From a candidate division TA06 bacterium (lineage in GTDB: Bacteria; Edwardsbacteria; AC1; EtOH8): DNA of 64,000 nucleotides. Position numbers and translations under genes: made by a program. The notes beneath the pieces were generated by a model. It had not been told where the DNA came from, did no database searches, and saw only the letters and a list, made by a program, of their open reading frames with translations. Shown here one piece after another: positions 40,619 to 50,370 of this stretch. The number at the start of each line of letters is the position of its first letter. The stretch's first letter is position 1. The DNA is taken from positions 1-64,000 of the forward strand of contig JACRJI010000012.1 in assembly GCA_016235665.1 (NCBI GenBank), in the 5' to 3' direction.

Positions 40619-41908
40619 TTATTTTTTACTATTTGAATGTTTATTTTTTACTATTGGTCCCCCCAGCATTATCGCATTGCCCTTGGGCACCACATAACAA
40701 CTAAAATCCTTTCCGTGCCTTTCCCTTAAATACTCCACCGCGGCGTTCAGGTCCGGCAGGCTCTTGAACTGCATCTTCTCCACCAGGGCCGGGTCCATTC
40801 CGCTGACCAGACAAACCCGGCATTTCTTCATCACCAAGGCCGTGGCGTAGGCCCGGTGGGCCTCGGCGGTGATCTGGTCCTGGGGGGTCTGCAGTATCTC
40901 GGCGGCGGAGTAGTCGCGCATCCAGCGCCCAAAATCCAGCTGGCCCGCGCCTTCGGGGCACTGGCCCACCAGCACAATTGTCCCGCCGGGTTTAACCGCC
41001 GGGGCCAGGTTGTTAAGTATCCTCTGCATCTGGTAAAGGTCTATGTCCAGGGGGTGGCCGCCGGCCGAGGCGATCACGCAGTCCACCGGCTCTTTCACCG
41101 GCGCCGACCAGACCTGGCGGCAAAGTTCCACCCCTTCCAGCCAGGCTTTTTGCCAGTGCCCGGCGAAAACTCCGGCGATCTCGCCGTCTGGGGTGGGCAC
41201 CACGTTAAGCAGAAAGTCTATTCGGGCCAGTTCGGCGGCTCGCTCCATCTCGGCGTGAATGGGGTTGCCCTCCAGCTTGCCCGGGGCGTTCTGTCCCAGG
41301 GCTATCAGGGCGTGGTTTTGGGCGATGGTCTGCCTGGCGGCGCAGCCGGGCATTACGGCCTTGCGGCCGCCGGAGAACCCGGCCAGGTAGTGGGGGGTGA
41401 TCTTGCCGGTGGCGATGGTGAAGTCCGAGGTCAAAAGCATCTTGTTGAGCTCGATCTCCCGGCTGTTGACATTACCAACCGAGATGCAGTCCTGGTCGCA
41501 TTTGTGGGCGTACAGATTCAGCTGGTCGAACACCCGTTCCCCGTAAAGTTCCTGGCGCTCCTCGCAGGTGGGGGCCCGGTGGCTGCCGGTGGCGATCAGG
41601 GCGTGGACATGGTTGCAGTCTATCCCGGCCAGGTTCATCTGGTCGCACAGGGAGCTCAGTATCCGTGGATAATGGGGAATTACCCGGGTGTGGTCGGACA
41701 GGATCAGCAAAATGTTCTTGGGGCGCCGGGCCAGCAGAAGTTCCTTAAGAGGCGGGCTTTTAATGGGGTGCTCCAGGGCTTGGGTCACCGCCAAAGGGAT
41801 ATCGGCAAGCCCCGGGGTTGGGGGAAGACTTAAAATGCCTGACAGATTGGCCTCCGGAAGGGAAAGGCTGGTCTTCCCCAGGCCGTAATCAAGGGTGATC
41901 TCTGGCAT
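40619..41908 (-). CDS. larA: LarA-type nickel-pincer racemase/epimerase
   Basis: The 429-residue protein matches LarA, the lactate racemase that carries a Ni-pincer nucleotide. Residues equivalent to the Lactobacillus enzyme are in place: His110 (ATGSHRAPT), His173 (TPHYLAGFSGGRKAVMPG), Lys183 for cofactor linkage and His199 (AQNHA). Substrate could be lactate or another 2-hydroxy acid, since LarA homologues vary. The cofactor-making genes larB, larC and larE are not in the window. Ribosome site aggaaacc. It starts 355 bp from the divergent glutamate dehydrogenase. Confidence 0.88.
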   Translation of the reverse strand: MPEITLDYGLGKTSLSLPEANLSGILSLPPTPGLADIPLAVTQALEHPIKSPPLKELLLARRPKNILLILSDHTRVIPHYPRILSSLCDQMNLAGIDCNHVHALIATGSHRAPTCEERQELYGERVFDQLNLYAHKCDQDCISVGNVNSREIELNKMLLTSDFTIATGKITPHYLAGFSGGRKAVMPGCAARQTIAQNHALIALGQNAPGKLEGNPIHAEMERAAELARIDFLLNVVPTPDGEIAGVFAGHWQKAWLEGVELCRQVWSAPVKEPVDCVIASAGGHPLDIDLYQMQRILNNLAPAVKPGGTIVLVGQCPEGAGQLDFGRWMRDYSAAEILQTPQDQITAEAHRAYATALVMKKCRVCLVSGMDPALVEKMQFKSLPDLNAAVEYLRERHGKDFSCYVVPKGNAIMLGGPIVKNKHSNSKK

Positions 41909-42010
41909 GGTTTCCTCTAAGCAAACGTTGGCCCATTAACGGATTATAATCATTAACTATACCCTTAAAAAAGATCGCAGTCAAGAAGAAAATATAATAA
42001 TAAAGACCCT
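41909..42010. other. Upstream part of the larA/glutamate dehydrogenase divergent region
   Basis: AT-rich and gene-free. The rest of the gap holds the promoter, Rex-like site and repeat remnants listed separately, plus a ccacagagactcagaggcac repeat at 42072-42091. Confidence 0.5.
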
Positions 42011-42039
42011 TTGACTTTGGAGTTTATTTGTGATAAAAT
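42011..42039 (+). promoter_or_regulatory. Promoter of the second glutamate dehydrogenase gene
   Basis: TTGACT (42011-42016), 17 bp, TAAAAT (42034-42039), leaving a leader of ~220 nt. Confidence 0.65.
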
Positions 42040-42045
42040 TCACAT
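42028..42045. promoter_or_regulatory. Rex-like operator TTGTGATAAAATTCACAT
   Basis: Fits the Rex consensus (TTGTGAA, 4 bases, TTCACAA) at all but a few positions and covers the -10 box, where a bound repressor would block RNA polymerase. A rex gene is encoded at 49602-50234. Confidence 0.65.
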
Positions 42046-42097
42046 TCTTGTTTGTTACTTTTGGCTTATTGCCACAGAGACTCAGAGGCACAGAGAA

Positions 42098-42137
42098 GTC
42101 ATTGCGAAATTATATAATGCCTGACGAAGGAAGCAAT
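42098..42137. repeat. REP-like remnant (gtcattgcga...gaaggaagcaatc)
   Basis: Ends gtcattgcga and gcaatc match the widespread GTCATTGCGAG...GCAATC intergenic element; the middle has decayed. Confidence 0.5.
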
Positions 42138-42263
42138 CGCTGTAAATCAGTCTTTTTGTCTTTAATTTTTCCATAGTTTTCGTGCCTTTCGTGGGAAGGT
42201 TTCCCCGTTCCTTTTGTAACCAATAACCCATAATATAAATCCAAAATTCAAGGAGAAACTGCC

Positions 42264-43550
<1,287 letters not shown>

Positions 43551-43601
43551 ACTAGGGACTGGGGAACAGGGAACAGATAATAGGGTTTTAGATCACGGTA
43601 A

Positions 43602-43637
43602 AATTATAGCCCAGGCCTTAAGGCCTGGGCTATAATT
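43602..43637 (+). terminator. 36-bp perfect palindrome after the glutamate dehydrogenase gene
   Basis: aattatagcccaggcctt (43602-43619) is followed at once by its complement. The T run is offset (gttgtattttt), so it is a repeat that may also terminate. Centre ggccttaaggcc is shared with 55350-55379. Confidence 0.6.
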
Positions 43638-43684
43638 ATGGTTGTATTTTTAAGAAATTTGGAATATACTAATTACTTGGTCTG

Positions 43685-44224
43685 CTACTTTGCCTCCTTG
43701 CAGGCTCCGTTCTTAAGGCAGGGTCCGCTCTTCCCCAGCAGGCAGGCAAAACGTCTGATGGTATGATACAGTCCTATGGCAATGAAGGCGATGCTGACCA
43801 CCGTGTGCCAGTAGGAAAAATTGAAGCCCAGGGCGGGTCTCTGGTCAAACGGCAGGACAAAGTACAGGCCGCTTAAGGCCGAGCCCAGGAAACTCAGCAG
43901 TAGCAGCCAGTTCCAGGCGGTCTGCAGGACCAGGGTCTTTTTGTGGTTCTTTCTGATGAACAACTCGGTGGCCAGTCCCAGTATTCCGGTGATCACGATG
44001 ATCTCCCAAAAATGGTAGTTGACCCGGGGAGCGGCCGGGGCCACCGGTAACTCAGGTCCTTCAATCTCCGCCTGGGACAGATCGCAGAGGCTGTCTGCAT
44101 CTGCGTCCCGGTAACCGGCGCACTGGCCGGGCAGGGAGTCGTTCTTCAGCCCCAGCGGGCAGGTGTCCTGGGCCAGGGCGGTGACGGCGGACAAAAGGAA
44201 AATTACCAGTAAGGCTTTTTTCAT
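43685..44224 (-). CDS. Exported membrane protein with DUF4405/cytochrome b-like helices
   Basis: Start ATG 44224 (179 residues) follows a weak purine tract; a longer frame lacks a site. Signal peptide (MKKALLVIFLLSAVTALAQ), then a Cys- and Asp-rich segment (DTCPLGLKNDSLPGQCAGYR, DADADSLCDLS) resembling calcium-binding thrombospondin-type loops. Three membrane helices follow (~73-92, ~105-130, ~143-165). YWHTVVSIAFIAIGLYHTIR has two His that could hold heme, as in DUF4405-type cytochromes. The Cys-rich C-terminus (CLLGKSGPCLKNGACKEAK) is unusual. Role probably in membrane redox; uncertain. Confidence 0.55.
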   Translation of the reverse strand: MKKALLVIFLLSAVTALAQDTCPLGLKNDSLPGQCAGYRDADADSLCDLSQAEIEGPELPVAPAAPRVNYHFWEIIVITGILGLATELFIRKNHKKTLVLQTAWNWLLLLSFLGSALSGLYFVLPFDQRPALGFNFSYWHTVVSIAFIAIGLYHTIRRFACLLGKSGPCLKNGACKEAK

Positions 44225-44280
44225 TTTTTTATCTTTTATTTTTGGTATTTTATTTAGTATATTAACCCACAATCACCCTT

Positions 44281-45543
44281 TTGTCAACCTTGACCAACAT
44301 CAATCACGAAAATATCAGGAACCGGACGCTGCAGACCTTTTCAGCCCTAAGGCACCGGAACTTTCGGCTTTTCTGGACCGGGCAGTTCGTCTCGCTGATC
44401 GGCACTTGGATGCAGACCGTGGCCCAGGGCTGGCTGGTGCTGCAGCTGACCAATTCGGCCTTTCTGCTGGGCACGGTCAACGCCATCGGCTCGCTGCCGG
44501 TGCTTCTGTTCGCCCTGCCGGGCGGGGTCATCGCCGACCGGGTGAACAAGCGCAGGATACTGCTTTTCACCCAGATCGTAGCCATGATCCTGGCCTTCAT
44601 CCTGGCGGCCCTCACCCATCTGCACAACACCGGGGTCATCGTTCTTAAGGTCTGGTATGTGGTGGCCATCGCCGCTGTGGGCGGCACGGTCTTTGCCCTG
44701 GACGGCCCGGCCCGGCAGTCGTTCTTCATAGAACTGGTGGGCAAGAAAGATCTTTTAAACGCCATCGCTCTCAATTCCACCATCTTCAACGGGGCCCGGA
44801 TCATGGGCCCGGCCCTGGCCGGGATATTGATCGGCGTCATCGGCACCGCAGGCTGCTTCTTCCTGAACGGCCTGAGCTTTGTGGCGGTGATCATCGGCCT
44901 GCTGATGATCCGAACCGACGTTCCGGCCGCCAAAAGATCCGACTCACCCTGGGATGACATGAAGCAGGGGCTGAAATATGTCTGGAACCACAAGACGGTA
45001 AGGGCCCTGATCCTGATCGTGGCCCTGTTCAGCATCTTCGGCATGCCCTATGTGGTGCTGATGCCCATCTTTGCCCGGGACATCCTGCAGAAGGGCGCCA
45101 GCGGCCTGGGCTTTTTGATGGCCGCCACAGGTATCGGGGCTCTGACGGGATCATTAACACTAGCTGCTTTCAGCCAGATCCAGAGGAAAGGAACTTTGGT
45201 CTTTTGGGCCGGAATAATATTTTCCCTGGCCACGCTGGCTTTTTCCTTTTCCCGCAATTACATCCTGTCCCTGGCCATCCTGCCGCTGGTGGGGCTTTCC
45301 ATGGTCAGCCAGGTGGCCACGGTCAACACCATGATCCAGAGCACGGTCAGCGACCAGATGCGGGGCCGGGTGATGGGGGTGTTCACCATGATGTTCATGG
45401 GGATGATGCCCTTCGGCAGTTTCATTGCCGGGGCCATGGCCTCGCGCTGGGGCGCGCCCTTTGCCCTGCAGCTGGGAGCGGGGATCTGCTTTTGCGCCAC
45501 GGTGGCGATCTATAAGCTGGTGCCGGACCTGTGGGGGATGTGA
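44281..45543 (+). CDS. MFS exporter (EntS/MFS_3 type)
   Basis: The 420-residue protein has twelve membrane helices. RHRNFRLFWTGQFVSLIGTW is the typical start of MFS_3/EntS-like exporters, and GGVIADRVNKRRILLFTQ is the motif between helices 2 and 3. LDGPARQSFFIELVGKKDLL lies after helix 4. These move drugs or siderophore-like compounds out with protons. The start is TTG 44281 or TTG 44290; there is no ribosome site and a -10-like tagtatatt lies ~20 bp before, so the transcript may be leaderless. Confidence 0.85.
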   Translation: MSTLTNINHENIRNRTLQTFSALRHRNFRLFWTGQFVSLIGTWMQTVAQGWLVLQLTNSAFLLGTVNAIGSLPVLLFALPGGVIADRVNKRRILLFTQIVAMILAFILAALTHLHNTGVIVLKVWYVVAIAAVGGTVFALDGPARQSFFIELVGKKDLLNAIALNSTIFNGARIMGPALAGILIGVIGTAGCFFLNGLSFVAVIIGLLMIRTDVPAAKRSDSPWDDMKQGLKYVWNHKTVRALILIVALFSIFGMPYVVLMPIFARDILQKGASGLGFLMAATGIGALTGSLTLAAFSQIQRKGTLVFWAGIIFSLATLAFSFSRNYILSLAILPLVGLSMVSQVATVNTMIQSTVSDQMRGRVMGVFTMMFMGMMPFGSFIAGAMASRWGAPFALQLGAGICFCATVAIYKLVPDLWGM

Positions 45544-45560
45544 TACCGGGGGAACTACCT

Positions 45561-45611
45561 GCCACCCTTCGATACACTCAGGGTAAACTCCGACACTGAG
45601 ACACAGAGGAG
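45561..45611. repeat. Composite intergenic repeat, copy 1
   Basis: gccacccttcgataca then ctcagggtaaactccgacac then gacacagaggag; the same blocks recur at 56852-56925. Confidence 0.65.
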
Positions 45612-45639
45612 AAATATTTATAATTAGATGGGATAGAAG

Positions 45640-45963
45640 ATGGAAGAACAGAACAAGCCTTTGACCAAAGAAGAATGGCAGGACCTGAAGGACGAGCTTT
45701 TCGCCCTGCTGGATATCACCTACGACTACAGCGCCAACGTGGCCACGCTGGAACAGATCAGCGTCCGCAAGCAGAAGGAGGAGAGCGAAGCCCAGTACAC
45801 CAAGCGCTCCCACGACGTCTACAACAAGCGGTTCAAGGAGGTCAAGGCCAACAGCTACGACCGGGTGGTGAAGCTGGTGGGGTACGTCAAGCGGCTGGGC
45901 CTGCCCAGGGAGCTTTGGCCCAAGGAAATGGAGGTCGGCGGGGATAAGCAGGACAAGGATTGA
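45640..45963 (+). CDS. Small charged protein of unknown function
   Basis: The 107-residue protein is soluble and helical, rich in Lys and Glu (TKEEWQDLKDELFALLDITY, SHDVYNKRFKEVKANSYDR). No family recognised. Codon use matches the GC-rich neighbours. It starts 29 nt after a repeat and ends 61 bp before the asparaginase gene, so the two may be cotranscribed. Confidence 0.6.
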   Translation: MEEQNKPLTKEEWQDLKDELFALLDITYDYSANVATLEQISVRKQKEESEAQYTKRSHDVYNKRFKEVKANSYDRVVKLVGYVKRLGLPRELWPKEMEVGGDKQDKD

Positions 45964-46024
45964 CCGCTGCAAACTGTGTAAGGGCGACCGGCCGGTCGCC
46001 CCAACAAGTAGATAAAAAGGAACC

Positions 46025-47029
46025 ATGAAAAAACCTAAGATCACAATCATCTTTACCGGCGGGACCATCGCCATGAAAGCCAGCAGGAAGAAGGGCGGGG
46101 CGGTGCCGGCCCTCAAGGGAAAAGACCTGCTGCGCCAGGTGCCGGAGATCGCCGGGATCGCCGCCGTCACGGTCCACGACTTCGGCCAGTATCCCGGGCC
46201 GCACATGACCCCCGGGCTGATGCTGGAGCTTTCGCAGCTGGTCAAAAAATACCTGTCCCAAAAGGACACGGACGGGGTGATAGTCACCCACGGCACCGAC
46301 ACCCTGGAGGAGACCGCCTTCTTTCTGGACCTGTGCCTCAATTCCCAGAAGCCGGTGGTGGTGGTTGGCGCCATGAAGGACTGCACCGAACTGGGCTGGG
46401 ACGGGCCCTCCAACCTGATGGGCGCGGTGCGCACCGCCCTTTCCCCCCAGTCAAAGGGCAAGGGGGTGCTGGTTTTTCTTAACAACACCATCAACTCGGC
46501 CGGCGAGGTCACCAAGACCAGCACCGATTCCTTCGAGACCTTCCGCAGCCCCGACCTGGGACCCCTGGGCTGGGTGGACCGGGACCGGGTGCTGTTCTAC
46601 CGCCAGCCGCTGTACCGGGAATATCATCCGGTCAAAAAGATCGAGCCCCGGGTGGACCTGTTCAAGATGGCGGTGGGCATGGATGACAGGCTGATCAGGT
46701 ATTCTGTTGACTCAGGCGCCCGGGGCCTGGTGATAGAGGGCATGGGCCGGGGCAACGTGCCGCCTTCGGTGGTGCCGGGGATAGAATACACCGTAAAAAA
46801 AGGCCTTCCGGTGGTGCTTTGCACCCGCTGCATCGGAGGCCGGGTGCTGGACACCTACGCCTACCAGGGCGGCGGGGCCCAGCTCCGCAAACTCGGGGTC
46901 ATCCTGGGCGGGCACCTGCCGGGGCAGAAAGCCCGGATCAAGCTGATGATATTGCTGGGGCAGGGCTTGAACAACCAGAAAATAAAGCAGGCCTTTGAAT
47001 GCCAGGAATACGGCTGTGTTTCGAAATAA
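46025..47029 (+). CDS. ansA: L-asparaginase, type I (cytoplasmic)
   Basis: The 334-residue enzyme hydrolyses asparagine to aspartate and ammonia. First active-site motif FTGGTIAMK near residue 10, second VTHGTDTLEETAFFLDL near 90, and GAMKDCTELGWDGPSNL after it. With no signal peptide it is cytoplasmic, the type I arrangement. In context it feeds amino-acid catabolism. Ribosome site aaaaggaacc. Eleven bases after its stop a TPR gene begins. Confidence 0.9.
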   Translation: MKKPKITIIFTGGTIAMKASRKKGGAVPALKGKDLLRQVPEIAGIAAVTVHDFGQYPGPHMTPGLMLELSQLVKKYLSQKDTDGVIVTHGTDTLEETAFFLDLCLNSQKPVVVVGAMKDCTELGWDGPSNLMGAVRTALSPQSKGKGVLVFLNNTINSAGEVTKTSTDSFETFRSPDLGPLGWVDRDRVLFYRQPLYREYHPVKKIEPRVDLFKMAVGMDDRLIRYSVDSGARGLVIEGMGRGNVPPSVVPGIEYTVKKGLPVVLCTRCIGGRVLDTYAYQGGGAQLRKLGVILGGHLPGQKARIKLMILLGQGLNNQKIKQAFECQEYGCVSK

Positions 47030-47040
47030 GCTGACCTAAA

Positions 47041-48096
47041 ATGATCCCGGTTAAAGACCAGAACAAGATCAAGGACCTGTTCGTCCGGGCCTTGTGGGGC
47101 TACAGCGACATGCAGGAGAAGCTCCGCGGGTTCAAACCGGCGGTGGACGGCTTTCTGCGGTTGTCCCGTTATGCCAAATCCTGGGGCGATCCTCTTCACC
47201 AGGGCCTGGCCCTGGCCGAGGCCGGTTACCGGGCGGCCAAAGGGGCGGAATACGGCACCGGGGAAACCAGACTGCTGGAAGCCCTTTCGATCCTTGAGAA
47301 ATCAGGACGCGACGCCGACCTGGCGGTCTGCCGCAAGTATCTGGCCTTTGTGCACACCATGCAGGGAAGGTTTGCCCAGGCTTTGGAGGATACGGAAGAT
47401 TCGCTGGCGGCCTACCTGAGGGCGGGCGACCGGGAGGGTTGGGCAGCGGTGGTCAACAACAAGGGGAACATCCTCCAGCGGACCGGGCAAACTGAGGAGG
47501 CCGGGCAGTGCTTCCGCGAAACATTGGAAAGCAGCCGGGCCATAGGCAACATATTCCTGGAATCCGCGGCCCTCAGCAACCTGGCCATTTTTCATGCCCG
47601 CCAGGACCAGAACGAAGAGGCCCTGAAGTACCAGTTGGAGGTCATGGTCCTGAGGCACAAAATGGACGATCTGGTGGGTCTGGCCAGCGGCCTGCTCAAT
47701 CTGGGAAACATCTACCACATGTTGGGCCGCCGCCAGGAAGGCATGGAGTGCTGGGAACAGGCCGAGGCCACCAGCGCCAGGCTGGGAGACTTCTCCACCG
47801 TGGCCAGCATCAAGTTCAACCGGGCCGAGCTTTGCGACGCGCTGGGAGACCCGGACAAGGCGTTCGGTCTCTATGAGCAGGCGATGACCATCCGGATTGA
47901 ACGGGGCGAGACCCAGGACCTGCCGCAGTCAGTAATCATGTGGGCGGAGACCGCCGCCAAACTCGGAAAGCTTGACGAAGCTCTCAAAACCAGGGCTGCC
48001 GGGCTTCTCCAGGAGGTGCTGAAGATGGAGAACATCAGAGATGGATACGGGGAAAAAGCCAGAAAACTTTTGGAAGAGATAAATGGATCAAAATAA
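47041..48096 (+). CDS. TPR protein in the asparaginase-GlcD cluster
   Basis: The 351-residue protein is an array of about seven TPRs (LAFVHTMQGRFAQALEDTED, LSNLAIFHARQDQNEEALKY, LLNLGNIYHMLGRRQEGMEC). Soluble, no other domain. It starts 11 bp after ansA and overlaps the next gene by 14 bp, so the three are an operon. What it scaffolds is unknown; similar proteins are at 15976 and 24132. Confidence 0.82.
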   Translation: MIPVKDQNKIKDLFVRALWGYSDMQEKLRGFKPAVDGFLRLSRYAKSWGDPLHQGLALAEAGYRAAKGAEYGTGETRLLEALSILEKSGRDADLAVCRKYLAFVHTMQGRFAQALEDTEDSLAAYLRAGDREGWAAVVNNKGNILQRTGQTEEAGQCFRETLESSRAIGNIFLESAALSNLAIFHARQDQNEEALKYQLEVMVLRHKMDDLVGLASGLLNLGNIYHMLGRRQEGMECWEQAEATSARLGDFSTVASIKFNRAELCDALGDPDKAFGLYEQAMTIRIERGETQDLPQSVIMWAETAAKLGKLDEALKTRAAGLLQEVLKMENIRDGYGEKARKLLEEINGSK

Positions 48097-49495
48097 ACAT
48101 TTTAATATGCTAAGCCCGGACTTCGAAAAAAAGCTAAGGGCCATCGTCGGGGAGAAATACCTGATAACCCTGGACGACGACAAGGAGCCCTATTCCCACG
48201 ACGAGACCCTGAACCACAGGTTCATGCCGGCGGCGGTGGCCAAGCCGGCAGACACGGCGGAGGTCTCGGCCATAATGAAACTGGCCAGTTCCGAAAAGAT
48301 CCCGCTTACTCCCCGGGGGGCCGGCACCGGTCTGTCCGGCGGGGCCCTGCCGGTCTGCGGCGGGATCGTGCTTTCGCTGGAGCGGCTGAACAAGATACTG
48401 GAGATAGACGAGGAGAATCTGATGGCGGTCACCCAGCCGGCGGTGATCACCCAGACCCTGCAACTGGCGGCGGAGGAGAAGGGTTTGTTCTACCCCCCGG
48501 ACCCGGCCAGCCTGGATTCCTGTTCCATCGGGGGCAACATCGCCGAGAACGCAGGCGGGCCAAGGGCCTTCAAATACGGGGTCACCCGGCACTACCTTTG
48601 CGGGCTGGAGGCGGTCTGGCCCAATGGTGAGGTCTCGCGGCTGGGGGGCAAGACCATAAAGAACGTCTCGGGCTACGACCTGATGCACCTGATCTGCGGA
48701 TCGGAGGGGACGCTGGCGGTGGTCACCGAGATCACCCTCCGCCTGGTGCCCAAGCCGCCGCTGGCGGTGGACCTGATGATCCCGTTCTCCTCCATCGAGG
48801 ACGCCGTGCGGGCCTGCACCGCGGTGATCAGGGGCCGGATCATCCCGGCCACCATGGAATTCATGGATCAGAGGGCGGTGCTGGCGGCGGAGAAATTCCT
48901 GGAAAAGCGGGCGCCGTTCCGGGAGGCTGAGGCCCACTTGTTGGTCCAGCTGGACGGCGACGACAGGAAGGCGCTGACCGCCGATTACGAAAAGATCGGC
49001 AGAATAGTGTCTGATTTCGGGGCGCTGGACGTGCTGGTGGCCGAGGACCGACCGTCGCGCGACCGGATATGGGAGATGCGGCGCTGCATGGCCGATGCCC
49101 TGACCCGGATGAGCCCGGTGCGCGAGCGCGAGGACGTGGTGGTGCCGCGGGCCGCCATCCCGGCCCTGTTCCGGAAGCTGAAGGGCCTGTCGGAAAAGCA
49201 CGGGTCGGAGATCATCTCCTACGGGCACATCGGCGACGGCAACGTCCACGTCAACATCATGAAGCAGGGGATGGCGCCGGAGGCATGGGAGCGGATGCTG
49301 CCAGGCTTATTGGACGAACTGTTTCGCGAGGTGATGGCGCTGGGCGGAACCATCTCCGGCGAGCACGGCATCGGATATGTCAAGAAGAAGTACCTGCCGC
49401 TGGCGGTGAACGGCGCGGCCCTGGAGATGATGAAAGCGGTGAAGAAGGCCTGGGACCCGGAGGGGATATTGAACCCGAAGAAGATATTTTTATAG
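48083..49495 (+). CDS. glcD: FAD-linked oxidase, GlcD / D-lactate dehydrogenase type
   Basis: The 470-residue flavoprotein has an FAD-binding PCMH domain (~40-220: PLTPRGAGTGLSGGALPVCG, SCSIGGNIAENAGGPRAFKY) and a C-terminal FAD-oxidase domain with GHIGDGNVHVNI and SGEHGIGYVKKKYLPL. It oxidises a 2-hydroxy acid such as glycolate or D-lactate; the substrate is not fixed by sequence. Iron-sulphur partners GlcE/GlcF are absent here. D-lactate would link it with LarA. The start overlaps the TPR gene, with ggaagag as ribosome site. Confidence 0.88.
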   Translation: MDQNKHFNMLSPDFEKKLRAIVGEKYLITLDDDKEPYSHDETLNHRFMPAAVAKPADTAEVSAIMKLASSEKIPLTPRGAGTGLSGGALPVCGGIVLSLERLNKILEIDEENLMAVTQPAVITQTLQLAAEEKGLFYPPDPASLDSCSIGGNIAENAGGPRAFKYGVTRHYLCGLEAVWPNGEVSRLGGKTIKNVSGYDLMHLICGSEGTLAVVTEITLRLVPKPPLAVDLMIPFSSIEDAVRACTAVIRGRIIPATMEFMDQRAVLAAEKFLEKRAPFREAEAHLLVQLDGDDRKALTADYEKIGRIVSDFGALDVLVAEDRPSRDRIWEMRRCMADALTRMSPVREREDVVVPRAAIPALFRKLKGLSEKHGSEIISYGHIGDGNVHVNIMKQGMAPEAWERMLPGLLDELFREVMALGGTISGEHGIGYVKKKYLPLAVNGAALEMMKAVKKAWDPEGILNPKKIFL

Positions 49496-49601
49496 CACCA
49501 GCCCACGAAACACACGAAAAGGCGCGAAAACACTGGGATCTCTTAATGTCTGTCTAAAGTGGGGACATGGCATGCCTTGTCCCTGCAAGTAAAAAGGAAA
49601 T

Positions 49602-50234
49602 ATGAAAGACAAGATAAAAATACCCGAATCGGCCATCCGGCGGCTGTCCCTGTACCACCGGCACCTGGCCAGCCTGCAGTCTTTGGGCGTGGAGACAATC
49701 TCCTCGCGTGAGATCGCCACGGTCTACGGCCTGGCCCCGTTCCAGGTGCGCAAGGACCTCTCCTATTTTGGCACCTTTGGCCACCGGGGGCGGGGATATT
49801 CCATCATCAAGCTCAGGGAGAAGATCGGGAAGATCCTGGGGCTGGACCGGGTCTGGATCATGGCCCTGGTGGGGGCCGGCAACATCGGGATGGCAGTATT
49901 CCGTTACCAGGAACTGCAAAGCCAGGGTTTTAAGTTCGCGGCGGTGTTCGATTCCGACCCTAAAAAGATTGGCAAGAAATTAGAGAGCGGAGTGGTGGTA
50001 AAGGCGCTGGACCAGATCCCGCACGAGGTCCAAAAACTGGGGATCGAGCTGGGGGTGCTGGCGGTGCCGTCGGAGGCGGCCCAGGCCGCGGCCGATTCCC
50101 TGACGGCCGCCGGGGTCAAGGCCATCCTGTGCTTCCCCAGCGGGCAGATCAATGTTCCCAAGGACGTGGCGGTCAAAAGGGTGAACCTGGGGGTGGACCT
50201 GGAGACCCTGAGCTATTTCCTGGCAAACAGATAG
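49602..50234 (+). CDS. rex: Redox-sensing transcriptional repressor Rex
   Basis: The 210-residue regulator has an N-terminal winged helix (~10-60: PESAIRRLSLYHRHLASLQS, FQVRKDLSYFGTFGHRGRGY) and a Rossmann domain that senses the NADH/NAD+ ratio (ALVGAGNIGMAVFRYQELQS). NADH releases it from DNA. A fitting operator overlaps the promoter of the glutamate dehydrogenase gene at 42264. It precedes lpdA. Ribosome site aaaaggaaat. Confidence 0.95.
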   Translation: MKDKIKIPESAIRRLSLYHRHLASLQSLGVETISSREIATVYGLAPFQVRKDLSYFGTFGHRGRGYSIIKLREKIGKILGLDRVWIMALVGAGNIGMAVFRYQELQSQGFKFAAVFDSDPKKIGKKLESGVVVKALDQIPHEVQKLGIELGVLAVPSEAAQAAADSLTAAGVKAILCFPSGQINVPKDVAVKRVNLGVDLETLSYFLANR

Positions 50235-50370
50235 CGGAGCAAGATGCAGATTTTTATTAGGAACCCATGAACCCATGAAAATTCCTTCTTTCCTGGCTTC
50301 CATATAAAATTGCTCCGGTTACGGCAGAATAACATTTCACACATAATATATCATCGGAGATTTGTACAGC

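Noticed and set aside
45160-46524. Long open minus-strand frame (454 codons) antisense to the MFS, small-protein and asparaginase genes
   Set aside because: It crosses three well-supported plus-strand genes and an intergenic repeat, lacks a ribosome site and has a low-complexity Pro/Arg-rich translation; it is a GC-driven shadow.
50320-50345. Rex operator upstream of lpdA (tttcacac)
   Set aside because: Only one half-site resembles the consensus; the other half does not match.
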